From: Persicimonas caeni
GTDB lineage: Bacteria; Myxococcota_A; Bradymonadia; Bradymonadales; Bradymonadaceae
Assembly (NCBI RefSeq): GCF_006517175.1
Contig: NZ_CP041186.1
Location: forward strand, 1,949,001 to 2,013,000
Reading direction: 5' to 3'
DNA length: 64,000 nt
Shown here: in pieces, positions 44,667-52,524 of the stretch
Layout: the number at the start of each line of letters is the position of its first letter
Numbering within the stretch: position 1 is the first letter of the stretch
The notes under the pieces: model-generated
The model's database searches: none
What the model was told of the DNA's origin: nothing
The model's input: only the letters and a program-made list of their open reading frames with translations
Made by a program: the position numbers and the translations under genes

Positions 44667-46079
44667 CTAGCCGAGCAACACCTCGGGGGAGATCAGGTGT
44701 AGGTTTGCTTGCTCGCCCTGCATGGCATCGAGTTCTGGGGTGAAGCCGGATTTCGATACAACCAAGTAGTGTGTCTCGGGCGCATCGCCACCGTAACTTG
44801 TCTCCCTAGTGTCTCGCTCGAGGTCTCGAAGCACATTGGCTCCGACCTCCGAATTCCACCACTTGCACTCCCCGAAAACCACCGTCTCGTCGAGAAGTTT
44901 GGCGACGACGTCGATGTCGTAGTTGGCGCCCCAGATTTTGCCAGTCTCTCGAGAGGCGGCCGGAAGTATGTCGCGACCGTACGAAGCGACAAACTGGTGG
45001 GCAATCCACTCGAAGATTTCGCCCATATAACTATCGAAATACGGTTGAATGGCGTGGTCATACACCTCGCTTGCGTACCCGGTTGCCAGGGCCGAGCTGT
45101 TCGGCAAGCCAAAACGGTACCAGAAGGCTAAGTACGGGTCGGCAATGTAGTATCGCCGATTACGCGCTTTCGGCGAAGCGTCCAACGAACGGGTGATACG
45201 TATCAATCGCAGCGCTTCGAGCTTGGCGATATAGGGCGCCAACGCGCTTGCGCTGGTAATGTCTCGAACACGCCCGAGAATATCACCTGTCGTCGTGCAG
45301 CCACTACCGATGGCCTCGAGGATGGTCGCGTAACGTGTGGGAGAAGTAAGCTCGGCACGAAGCACGTTGAACGCCTCGTTGTGCAGCGGGGCGCCTGACT
45401 GCAGTACCACGTCCTCAATGTTTTCGCGCAAGCTACGGCTCGGCTCGCACAACTGCAGATAATAGGGCATGCCCCCGAAGACGCCGTAAGCCGCCAACCG
45501 CTCCTCGGGTGACCAGTTTGGGAAGAATCGCGACGCCTCGCGGTACGTCAGCGGGGGCAAGTCGAGCTCATACGTCTGCCGTCCACGTAGCGGATTCCGC
45601 TCTCCAAGGAGCTCTTCCATGAAAGCAATCTGTGAACCGCACAGAATCAAGTTGAAGGGGATACCTCGTTGACTCAGTTGATCGAACACCTTCTGAACAA
45701 TGGAAGGCAGCGCATCTACGGTCTCACATAGGTAGGGAAATTCGTCGAGCACAAGCGTCAGCCCCGACCTTTCGGAGGCGAGACGTCCAATATATGTGAG
45801 CAGTGCCTCCCAATGCTCGACACCATCGAGGATGGGATCGGGCGCGTCGAGCACGCGCGCCACTTCCTCTTTGAGCAACTTGAGGTTCATCGACCCGAGC
45901 ACCTGCGTTGCCTGATAGTAAATGGCGTCCCGGTCGGCGGTCGCCCGAGCGAGCAACGTCGATTTACCGACACGTCTGCGCCCGTAGACAATAAGCAGCG
46001 AAGGACGCTCGCGATCGAGTTCCTCTCGAAGCGACGCCAACTCTTGCTCGCGGCCAATAAAAGAGGATGTGCTCGACAT
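44667..46079 (-). CDS. DUF234/archaeal-type ATPase with a C-terminal nuclease-like domain
   Basis: The 470-aa protein belongs to the AAA/STAND-like ATPases known best from archaea. Walker A is YGRRRVGKSTLL (32-43), Walker B TLVLDEFPYL (about 117-126), and a sensor/arginine region follows in SQIAFMEELLGERNPLRGRQ. Residues about 300-360 are a winged-helix segment. The C-terminus is a DUF234 domain with NYDIDVVAKLL and FGECKWWN, the D...ExK pattern of PD-(D/E)XK nucleases. The start at 46079 follows GAGGG; a longer frame to 46148 is not needed. It is less GC-rich in feel than its neighbours and preceded by an AT-rich triple repeat, so transfer is possible. Role unknown; such proteins occur beside mobile or defence genes. 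Confidence 0.82.
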   Translation of the reverse strand: MSSTSSFIGREQELASLREELDRERPSLLIVYGRRRVGKSTLLARATADRDAIYYQATQVLGSMNLKLLKEEVARVLDAPDPILDGVEHWEALLTYIGRLASERSGLTLVLDEFPYLCETVDALPSIVQKVFDQLSQRGIPFNLILCGSQIAFMEELLGERNPLRGRQTYELDLPPLTYREASRFFPNWSPEERLAAYGVFGGMPYYLQLCEPSRSLRENIEDVVLQSGAPLHNEAFNVLRAELTSPTRYATILEAIGSGCTTTGDILGRVRDITSASALAPYIAKLEALRLIRITRSLDASPKARNRRYYIADPYLAFWYRFGLPNSSALATGYASEVYDHAIQPYFDSYMGEIFEWIAHQFVASYGRDILPAASRETGKIWGANYDIDVVAKLLDETVVFGECKWWNSEVGANVLRDLERDTRETSYGGDAPETHYLVVSKSGFTPELDAMQGEQANLHLISPEVLLG

Positions 46080-46096
46080 TCTACCCTCGCAAATCG

Positions 46097-46239
46097 AGAT
46101 TATGATAACCCAGATTATAGTAATGCAGATTATTAAATCAGCAAGCAAGCAGAAGTGTAATTTCCTCCCCCTTCGCCCCCTTCGCTTCTTTTGCCTCCTT
46201 TACTTCCTTCGCTTCCTTCACGGTTCTTCTTGATCCTTC
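46097..46239. other. AT-rich triple repeat and pyrimidine tract upstream of the ATPase gene
   Basis: AGATTAT occurs at 46097, 46112 and 46127, exactly 15 bp apart, just upstream of the ATPase start (on the minus strand, ATAATCT three times). It is among the most AT-rich stretches of the window. Next to it (46161-46238) runs an almost pure C/T tract made of CTTCG, CCTCC and TTCCTTCG units. The promoter of the ATPase gene and perhaps its operator should lie here. Open frames through the tract (KEAKE-type) are rejected. Confidence 0.5.
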
Positions 46240-46335
46240 CCACCTCGCCTCTATCTTGTTGCGCCGCATCACCCGACCCCAGCCCGGGTCGCCTAAACGA
46301 GCCCTATTGGAAGTCTCCACAGCAGTCATATATCC

Positions 46336-49083
46336 ATGCCCAACGCATCACCCGAGCCCTCGTCCCCCCGAAAGCAAGCGCACCGAGAGCAAGCCCACCA
46401 AGACTGGCACGCCAAGCCCGCCGACACCGTCCTCGACTCTTTGGAGACGAGCGCCGACGGCCTCTCGAACGAGGAAGCCCAGGCGCGGCTGGAGGCTTAC
46501 GGGCCGAACCGGCTGCCCGAGCCGGAGAAGCGCAGCGCGCTGGTGCGCTTTTTGCGCCACTTCCACAATATCCTCATCTACGTGCTGTTGGGCTCGGCGG
46601 CCATCACTGCGCTGTTGGGGCACTTCATCGACACGGGGGTCATCCTCGCGGTGGTGATCGCCAACGCTGTCATCGGATTCATCCAGGAGGGCAAGGCCGA
46701 GGAGGCGATGTCGGCGATTCGCAAGATGCTCGCCTTGCGCGCCTCGGTGATGCGCGACGGCCGACGCCAGGCCGTGGCCGGCGACGCGCTGGTCCCCGGC
46801 GATATCGTGTTGCTGGAGGCGGGCGACAAGGTGCCGGCCGACCTGCGTCTGCTCGAGGCGCGCGGCCTCAAGATTCAGGAGGCGATTCTGACCGGCGAGT
46901 CCGTGCCGGTGGACAAGCAGGCCGGGGCCGTGGCGGCCGACGCGGCGCTGGGCGACCGGGCGTCGATGGCGTTCAGCGGGACGGTGGTCACCAGCGGGCA
47001 AGCCCGCGGCGTGGTCGTGGCGACGGGGTCGCAGACCGAGATCGGGCGCATCAGCGGGATGTTGTCGACCGTCGAGGAGCTCACCACTCCGCTGGTCGAG
47101 CAAATCGACTCCTTCGGGCGCTGGCTCACCCTGTTTATCCTGCTCGTCGCCGGCTTGCTGCTCGCCTACGGCTTTTTCGTGGCGCACTTCGACTTCGCCG
47201 AGATGTTCATGGCCGTCGTGGGGCTGTCGGTGGCGGCCATCCCCGAGGGTCTGCCCGCCGTGCTCACGATCACGTTGGCGGTGGGCGTGCGCGGCATGGC
47301 CAAGCGCAACGCGATCGTGCGCCGGCTTCCGGCCATCGAGACGCTCGGGTCGGTGTCGGTGATTTGCTCCGACAAGACCGGCACGCTCACCCGTAACGAG
47401 ATGATGGCCGCCTCGCTGGCCACCCAGGCGCACACCTTCGATATCCAGGGCACCGGCTACGAGCCGCGCGGGGCCATCCACCTCGAAGACGTGCCCGTCG
47501 ACGCCGGCGAGCACGGCGTGCTCGAGGCGATGGGTCGCACGGCGGTGTTGTGCAACGATGCGTTTTTGCACGAGAAGGACGACGGCTGGCGGGCCGAGGG
47601 CGACCCGATGGAGGGGGCGCTGCTGGCGCTGGCGGGCAAGATCGGCTTCGACATCGGCGCCGAGCGCGCCCGCTGGACCCGCACCGACGCGATCCCGTTC
47701 GACGCCAAGCACCGCTTCATGGCCACGTTGGACCACGACCACGAGAACAACGCCTTCATCTCGGTCAAGGGCGCGCCCGAGCAGATCTTGTCGATGTGCG
47801 CCGAGCAGCGCACCGCCGAGGGCGGCCGCGAGCGGCTCGACCGCGACTTCTGGCACGACAAGGCCGAGCAGATCGCCGCTCAGGGCCAGCGCGTGCTGGC
47901 GTTTGCCGTCAAGCCGGTCGACCCGTCACACACCGTGCTCGAATTCGACGACGTCGACGATTTGATCTTGCTGGGCCTGGTCGGACTCATCGACCCGCCG
48001 CGCCCCGAGGCGATCGAAGCGGTGGAGGCGTGTCGCAAGGCGGGCATTCGGGTCAAAATGATCACCGGCGACCACAAGGGCACCGCGGCCGCCATCGGCC
48101 GCCAGATCGGCCTGCAGAATACCGACGAGGTGCTCACCGGCACCGACCTCGACTCCATGGACGACACCGCCCTGGCCCGCGCGGTGCTCGAGACCGACGT
48201 CTTCGCGCGCACCAACCCCCAACACAAATTGCGCCTGGTCGAGGCGCTGCAGTCCCACGGGATGACCGTGGCGATGACCGGCGACGGGGTCAACGACGCC
48301 CCCGCGCTCAAACGCGCCGATGCGGGCGTGGCCATGGGGATTACGGGCAGCGAGGCGGCCAAGGAAGCCGCCGAGTTCGTCTTGGCCGACGACAACTTCG
48401 CCTCCATCGTCGCCGCCGTGCGCGAGGGACGCACCGTCTACGACAATATCAAGAAGGTCATCAGCTGGACGCTCCCCACCAACGGCGGCGAGGCGATGGT
48501 CATCATCGCCGCGCTGCTCTTCGGCATGACGCTACCGATCACCCCGATCCAGATCTTGTGGATCAACATGATCACCGCCACCACGCTGGGGCTCGCACTG
48601 GCCTTCGAGCCGACCGAGCCCAACACGATGAAGAGGCCGCCGCGGCCGCGCAAACAGCCGCTGTTGACCGGGTCTCTGGCCTGGCACGTGGTCCTCGTTT
48701 CGCTCCTATTTTTGTTCGGCGTCTTCGGCATGTACCGCTACGCCATCGACCGCGGCTATTCGATCGAATTGGCGCGCACCATCGCGATGAACACGCTGGT
48801 GGTCATGGAGATCTTCCACCTCTTCTTCATTCGCAATATCTACGGCACCTCGCTCAACTGGCAGACGGTCCAAGGCACCAAGACGGTCTGGATCACGGTC
48901 ATCGCGGTCACCATCGCCCAATTCGCCGTCACCTACCTGCCGCCGCTGCAAAAGATCTTCGCCACCGAGCCCGTCCCCTTCCTCGACGGCTTGCTCATCG
49001 TCGCGGTGGGTGTCGCGCTCTTTGCGGTCATCGAGACGGAGAAGCAAATTCGGCTGCGCGCGGGCGACGTCCGAACGTCATGA
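46336..49083 (+). CDS. P-type cation-transporting ATPase (P2-like)
   Basis: The 915-aa pump has an N-terminal cation-ATPase domain (about 15-80), an actuator with ILTGESVPVDK, M4 PEGLPAVLTITLAVG (with a Glu usually needed for ion binding), phosphorylation motif CSDKTGTLTRN (Asp346), nucleotide-binding KGAPE, and hinge TGDGVNDAPALKRADAGVAMG. In M6 the segment reads NMITATTLGLALAF and lacks the Asp of calcium pumps (NxxTDxLP), so the ion is not simply calcium; K+/Na+ or other monovalent transport is possible. Full length for the family. ATG at 46336 has no clear ribosome-binding site. It converges with a K+ channel gene 65 bp downstream, a pairing that suggests cation homeostasis. Confidence 0.88.
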   Translation: MPNASPEPSSPRKQAHREQAHQDWHAKPADTVLDSLETSADGLSNEEAQARLEAYGPNRLPEPEKRSALVRFLRHFHNILIYVLLGSAAITALLGHFIDTGVILAVVIANAVIGFIQEGKAEEAMSAIRKMLALRASVMRDGRRQAVAGDALVPGDIVLLEAGDKVPADLRLLEARGLKIQEAILTGESVPVDKQAGAVAADAALGDRASMAFSGTVVTSGQARGVVVATGSQTEIGRISGMLSTVEELTTPLVEQIDSFGRWLTLFILLVAGLLLAYGFFVAHFDFAEMFMAVVGLSVAAIPEGLPAVLTITLAVGVRGMAKRNAIVRRLPAIETLGSVSVICSDKTGTLTRNEMMAASLATQAHTFDIQGTGYEPRGAIHLEDVPVDAGEHGVLEAMGRTAVLCNDAFLHEKDDGWRAEGDPMEGALLALAGKIGFDIGAERARWTRTDAIPFDAKHRFMATLDHDHENNAFISVKGAPEQILSMCAEQRTAEGGRERLDRDFWHDKAEQIAAQGQRVLAFAVKPVDPSHTVLEFDDVDDLILLGLVGLIDPPRPEAIEAVEACRKAGIRVKMITGDHKGTAAAIGRQIGLQNTDEVLTGTDLDSMDDTALARAVLETDVFARTNPQHKLRLVEALQSHGMTVAMTGDGVNDAPALKRADAGVAMGITGSEAAKEAAEFVLADDNFASIVAAVREGRTVYDNIKKVISWTLPTNGGEAMVIIAALLFGMTLPITPIQILWINMITATTLGLALAFEPTEPNTMKRPPRPRKQPLLTGSLAWHVVLVSLLFLFGVFGMYRYAIDRGYSIELARTIAMNTLVVMEIFHLFFIRNIYGTSLNWQTVQGTKTVWITVIAVTIAQFAVTYLPPLQKIFATEPVPFLDGLLIVAVGVALFAVIETEKQIRLRAGDVRTS

Positions 49084-49148
49084 GCCACCGAAAGGTGACT
49101 CAACGGCTGGCATGGTGACGCATCGAAGTAGGCGCCTGCCCCCATCGC

Positions 49149-50849
49149 CTACCCGTAGAGTTCGTTGAACCGCTGGGCCTGCTCGCTCGAGCCGATGAGC
49201 AATATTTCCATGCCCTCCTCGAGCTCGATGCTCGGCGAGAAGCGCGAGATCGTCTCGTCGTCGCGTTTGAGCGCCACCACGCTCATGCCCGTCATCGCGC
49301 CGATGCCGCTTTCGGCCAGCGTCTTTCCCCGCAGTGACGGGGGGACCTGGCGGGCGAACAGGTCGACTCCTTCGCCGAGCACGATGAGCTTCTTGCCGCG
49401 AAGGATCGAGGTGATCGCGTCGACGCCGAGGGTGGCGTAGCTCAACACGAAGTCCGCCCCGGCGCGGTACATCGCCTCCAGGTTGCGCCCGTGGGTGATG
49501 CGGCTGACGATGCGAAGCTCGTCGTTGAGGCGGCGACAATAGGAGGTCAGGTAGATGTTGACCGCGTCGTCATTGGTCGTCAGCAGCACCGACGGCGCCT
49601 GGTCGATCCCCGCCTCTTTGAGCAAGGAGTAGTCGGAAGCGTCGCCGCAGTAGACCTGGTCGCACAGCTCGCGCAGCAGCTTGCAGCGCGACGAGTCGCG
49701 CTCGACGAGGTGGACGGGCACGTTCTTTTTTCGCAACGAGCGCACCGCCGCCTCGCCGACGGTTCCACCGCCGATGACGAGCACGGGGTTGGGGTTGACG
49801 TCGTAGTTGGCGAGCACCGAGTCGAGTTGTTCGAGCTGTTCTTCCTCACCGATGACCACGGGCACGCTCGCCTCGGTCAGCTCCCGGTTGGGGTCGGCCG
49901 ACTGCAGCGGACCGCGCTCCCACACACCCACGATGCTCACGCCAGTCTCCTCGCGAAGCCGCGTCTCGCGGATGGTCTTGCCGGCCAGCGGCGTGTTGTG
50001 CACCGGCAGCTCGGCGATCTTGAGGTCGCCGTACTCGCCGAGCGGATGCAGCCCCGCGCGCTGGGCGTTGATGCGATTGGCGAGTTGCTCGCCGAGCCAA
50101 CGCTTCAACGGGAGCACGTGGGTCACGCCGCTGAGCTCGAGGATGTCGACGGCGTTCTCGTCGGCCGACACCGCCGCGATGGGCACATCCGGGGCGACCT
50201 CGCGCACCGTCAGAGTAATATTCGTGTTGACGATATCGTCGTGATTGGCCACGACCAGCCGCGCCGCATTTGCCCGCGCGTTCGTGTAGGTCTGGTGGCT
50301 GTCGATCTCCCCGATAAGTGTCGAGAGCCCTTCGATATACCACTCCGAGGCAGTCGTCGGGTCCGGCTCGATGAGCACGTAGGGGATGTCCTCGCGCTCG
50401 AGCCACTCGGTCAGCTGGGGCGAGATGGCGTCGCGTGCGCAGATGATGACGTGGCCGCGGGTGTCGGGCGGCAGCTCTCGCGGGGCACGCGTGCGGATCT
50501 GGGCCTCGAGCCACGGCGCATAGAAGAACCGGATGAACGCAAACGGCAGCACGATGAGCAGCATGACGATGCCGGTCACCAACACCACCACGCTGAACGC
50601 GCGGCCGATATCTGACTGGAAGGTGATATCGCCGAAGCCGAGGGTGCTCATCACCGTCAGCGTCCAATAAAGCCCGGTGATCCAGGAGTGCTCTTCACCC
50701 TCGACGTACAGCATGATGAAGTGGAACAACACCGTGAACACGATGATGACGACCACGAGCAGCCCGATGAACTTCATCAACAGCGGCAGGTTTCGCCTCA
50801 GCTCCTTATTCTCCAAGAAGTGAGATAACTGGGTGCTAATCGTCTTCAT
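49149..50849 (-). CDS. K+ channel with duplicated RCK (TrkA_N/TrkA_C) regions
   Basis: The 566-aa protein has two transmembrane helices (about 26-48 and 86-108) around a pore loop with selectivity-filter STLGFGD (68-74), a GFG variant of the GYGD filter. Two cytosolic RCK units follow: HVIICARDAISPQL near 133 and VLVIGGGTVGEAAVRSL near 335 (Rossmann GxGxxG type), each with a TrkA_C-like tail, the last ending in IELEEGMEILLIG. RCK domains bind Ca2+, NAD(H), c-di-AMP or ADP to gate channels. Start at 50849 with GAGG; a longer frame to 50903 is not supported. It belongs with the P-type ATPase at 46336-49083 in context. Confidence 0.87.
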   Translation of the reverse strand: MKTISTQLSHFLENKELRRNLPLLMKFIGLLVVVIIVFTVLFHFIMLYVEGEEHSWITGLYWTLTVMSTLGFGDITFQSDIGRAFSVVVLVTGIVMLLIVLPFAFIRFFYAPWLEAQIRTRAPRELPPDTRGHVIICARDAISPQLTEWLEREDIPYVLIEPDPTTASEWYIEGLSTLIGEIDSHQTYTNARANAARLVVANHDDIVNTNITLTVREVAPDVPIAAVSADENAVDILELSGVTHVLPLKRWLGEQLANRINAQRAGLHPLGEYGDLKIAELPVHNTPLAGKTIRETRLREETGVSIVGVWERGPLQSADPNRELTEASVPVVIGEEEQLEQLDSVLANYDVNPNPVLVIGGGTVGEAAVRSLRKKNVPVHLVERDSSRCKLLRELCDQVYCGDASDYSLLKEAGIDQAPSVLLTTNDDAVNIYLTSYCRRLNDELRIVSRITHGRNLEAMYRAGADFVLSYATLGVDAITSILRGKKLIVLGEGVDLFARQVPPSLRGKTLAESGIGAMTGMSVVALKRDDETISRFSPSIELEEGMEILLIGSSEQAQRFNELYG

Positions 50850-50978
50850 AAGCCTTCCTCGCGCAAACGTTGCTGACCGTCCGCCCTTCAATAATAATTC
50901 CACCTCGATAGTGCACGTAGCTTTTCTGCACGGCGTGCGCTCTGCAGAGCCGAATCACTACGCACAGGAGTTCGAACG

Positions 50979-51569
50979 GTGTCCGCCCCCCATACTTTCG
51001 CCCAACGCTACCTCGGCACATTTCTGCGCCCCGGCCGCACCTTCGAGGCGCTGAGTGAGCACCGCGCGCTGCGCTCGGCCATCGGTGCCGTCCTGTCGGC
51101 GGCGATGGTCTACAGCGCCTTCGTGCTGTGGATGTACGCCACCGGCCACCAGCCGTCGTTCACCGGCAACCCCATCCCAGCCGAACACTATTATCTGTGG
51201 CAGGCCATCTTCTTGCCGCCCTGGCTTCTGGTCGCCTGGGCGGCGTACGCCTCGGCCGCCCACGGCCTGTCGCGCCTCTTCGGCTCGACGGCTACGTGGC
51301 CGGCGACCGCCGCCCCGCTCGGCTTCGCGCTGGCCGTCCCGCTGACCTGGAGCTACCTCATCCCCGAAATGCTCGTCTTCGGCCTCGCCGGCCACGGCGC
51401 GCTCGTCACGGCCATGCGCATCACAGGCCCGCTGACCTTGATCTGGTGGAGCGTGCTGACCTGGAAGGCGCTGCGCTCGACCCACGAACAGTCGCGTCTT
51501 GCGAGCGCGGCCATCACCTTCGTGGCGCTCCTCGCGCTCATCGCGGTGACGGCGGTATTGGTGCGCTAG
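50979..51569 (+). CDS. Yip1-like membrane protein
   Basis: The 196-aa protein has an N-terminal amphipathic part (AQRYLGTFLRPGRTFEALS) and about five hydrophobic helices separated by short loops, typical of bacterial Yip1-domain proteins of unknown function. The GTG start at 50979 follows AGGAG by 8 bases. It faces the K+ channel gene head-to-head over 129 bp, so both promoters should lie in 50850-50978. No enzymatic residues stand out. Confidence 0.65.
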   Translation: MSAPHTFAQRYLGTFLRPGRTFEALSEHRALRSAIGAVLSAAMVYSAFVLWMYATGHQPSFTGNPIPAEHYYLWQAIFLPPWLLVAWAAYASAAHGLSRLFGSTATWPATAAPLGFALAVPLTWSYLIPEMLVFGLAGHGALVTAMRITGPLTLIWWSVLTWKALRSTHEQSRLASAAITFVALLALIAVTAVLVR

Positions 51570-51606
51570 TGGCTTCTCTGCAAGGCGTCCGTGTTGGCTG
51601 CTCGAG

Positions 51607-52155
51607 TTACCCGCCGCGGCGCTCCTGAAACACCGTGGGCGTTGTTTGGAAGGTCTCGTCACCGACGGTGACGTAGACGACGCCCTCATTGCGCAGCACG
51701 TCCCACTTGCTGTTGCGCGTCAGCGCGGCGGCGACTGCGTCGATAAACGCCGGGTCGAAGGCGACCACGGTGACCTCGTCGCCCCGGTACACGTCGCCCG
51801 ACTCCAACTCGGCAACCAGTGGCTCGGGGCTCTTGTGGGTATAAACGACCACTTGGTCCGCTTGCTTGGTCACTTTGTGCAGCAGGTCGCCGGAGGGATG
51901 GCCGATCTCGATCCACAGGTCGATGCCTCCCATCTGGTTTGGGGCAGACAACCCCGGATCCTCCGGAGTCGAGATTCCGCGCCCGAAAGCCAGATCGTCA
52001 CGGTATTCCAAGGCCATCGCCAAGACGCGCGTGACCAGATAGGCGTCGGATTCCGACGGGTGCTGCGCCGGGCGCAACTCCAAAGTCTCGTACACCCCGC
52101 GCTCGACATCGGAGAGGTTGATTTCGAAGCGGTACATCGTGGCAGACAACGCCAT
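51607..52155 (-). CDS. yaeQ: YaeQ family protein
   Basis: The 182-aa protein matches YaeQ: MALSATMYRFEINLSDVERG at the start, LRPAQHPSESDAYLVTRVLA, GGIDLWIEIGHPS and KQADQVVVYTH. The family has a PD-(D/E)XK-like fold (acidic GxxDxWIEIG and a Lys after it), but nuclease activity and role are not established; E. coli YaeQ was once proposed to compensate for loss of RfaH. Length is typical. It converges with the Yip1-like gene and stands alone. Confidence 0.92.
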   Translation of the reverse strand: MALSATMYRFEINLSDVERGVYETLELRPAQHPSESDAYLVTRVLAMALEYRDDLAFGRGISTPEDPGLSAPNQMGGIDLWIEIGHPSGDLLHKVTKQADQVVVYTHKSPEPLVAELESGDVYRGDEVTVVAFDPAFIDAVAAALTRNSKWDVLRNEGVVYVTVGDETFQTTPTVFQERRGG

Positions 52156-52227
52156 AAGATAACTCGTCGCCGGATTTGTTAGCCAAAGCTTTCAACGCCG
52201 CAAAGTACCATCCCCCACGGCGCGCCA

Positions 52228-52519
52228 CCAGCGCTCGATGACGAGGGCAAGATGCCCACGCACCGAACATATCGCCCTCTTTCGGTGCGAGTGCTTCCAG
52301 CTCTCGTGGACGAGGGCAAGATGCCCACGCACCGAACACATCGCGCGCTTTCGGTGCGAGTGCTTCCAGCGCTCGCTTACGAGGGCAAGATGCCCACGCA
52401 CCGAACATATCGCGCGCTTTCGGTGCGAGTGCTTCCAGCGCTCGTGGACGAGGGCAAGATGCCCACGCACCGAACACGTGGACGAGGGCAAGATGCCCAC
52501 GCACCGAACACATCGCGCG
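52228..52519 (-). repeat. 69-bp structured repeat array 2 (about four and a half units)
   Basis: Units start TTCGGTGCG at 52281, 52350 and 52419, each 69 bp apart and ending CGCACCGAA; partial units sit at both ends. In each the CTCG/CGAG stem is kept while the four-base loop varies: ATGA, TGGA, CTTA, TGGA. The GGGCA-TCT-TGCCC hairpin is invariant. It is the reverse orientation of 38754-38880. It ends 5 bp before the stop of the 1206-aa kinase gene, so it lies in that gene's 3' region and could act in its mRNA. Confidence 0.85.
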
Positions 52520-52524
52520 CTCAG

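Noticed and set aside
46138-46329. KEAKE-type small frame over the pyrimidine tract
   Set aside because: Produced by the C/T-rich repetitive DNA; no ribosome-binding site.
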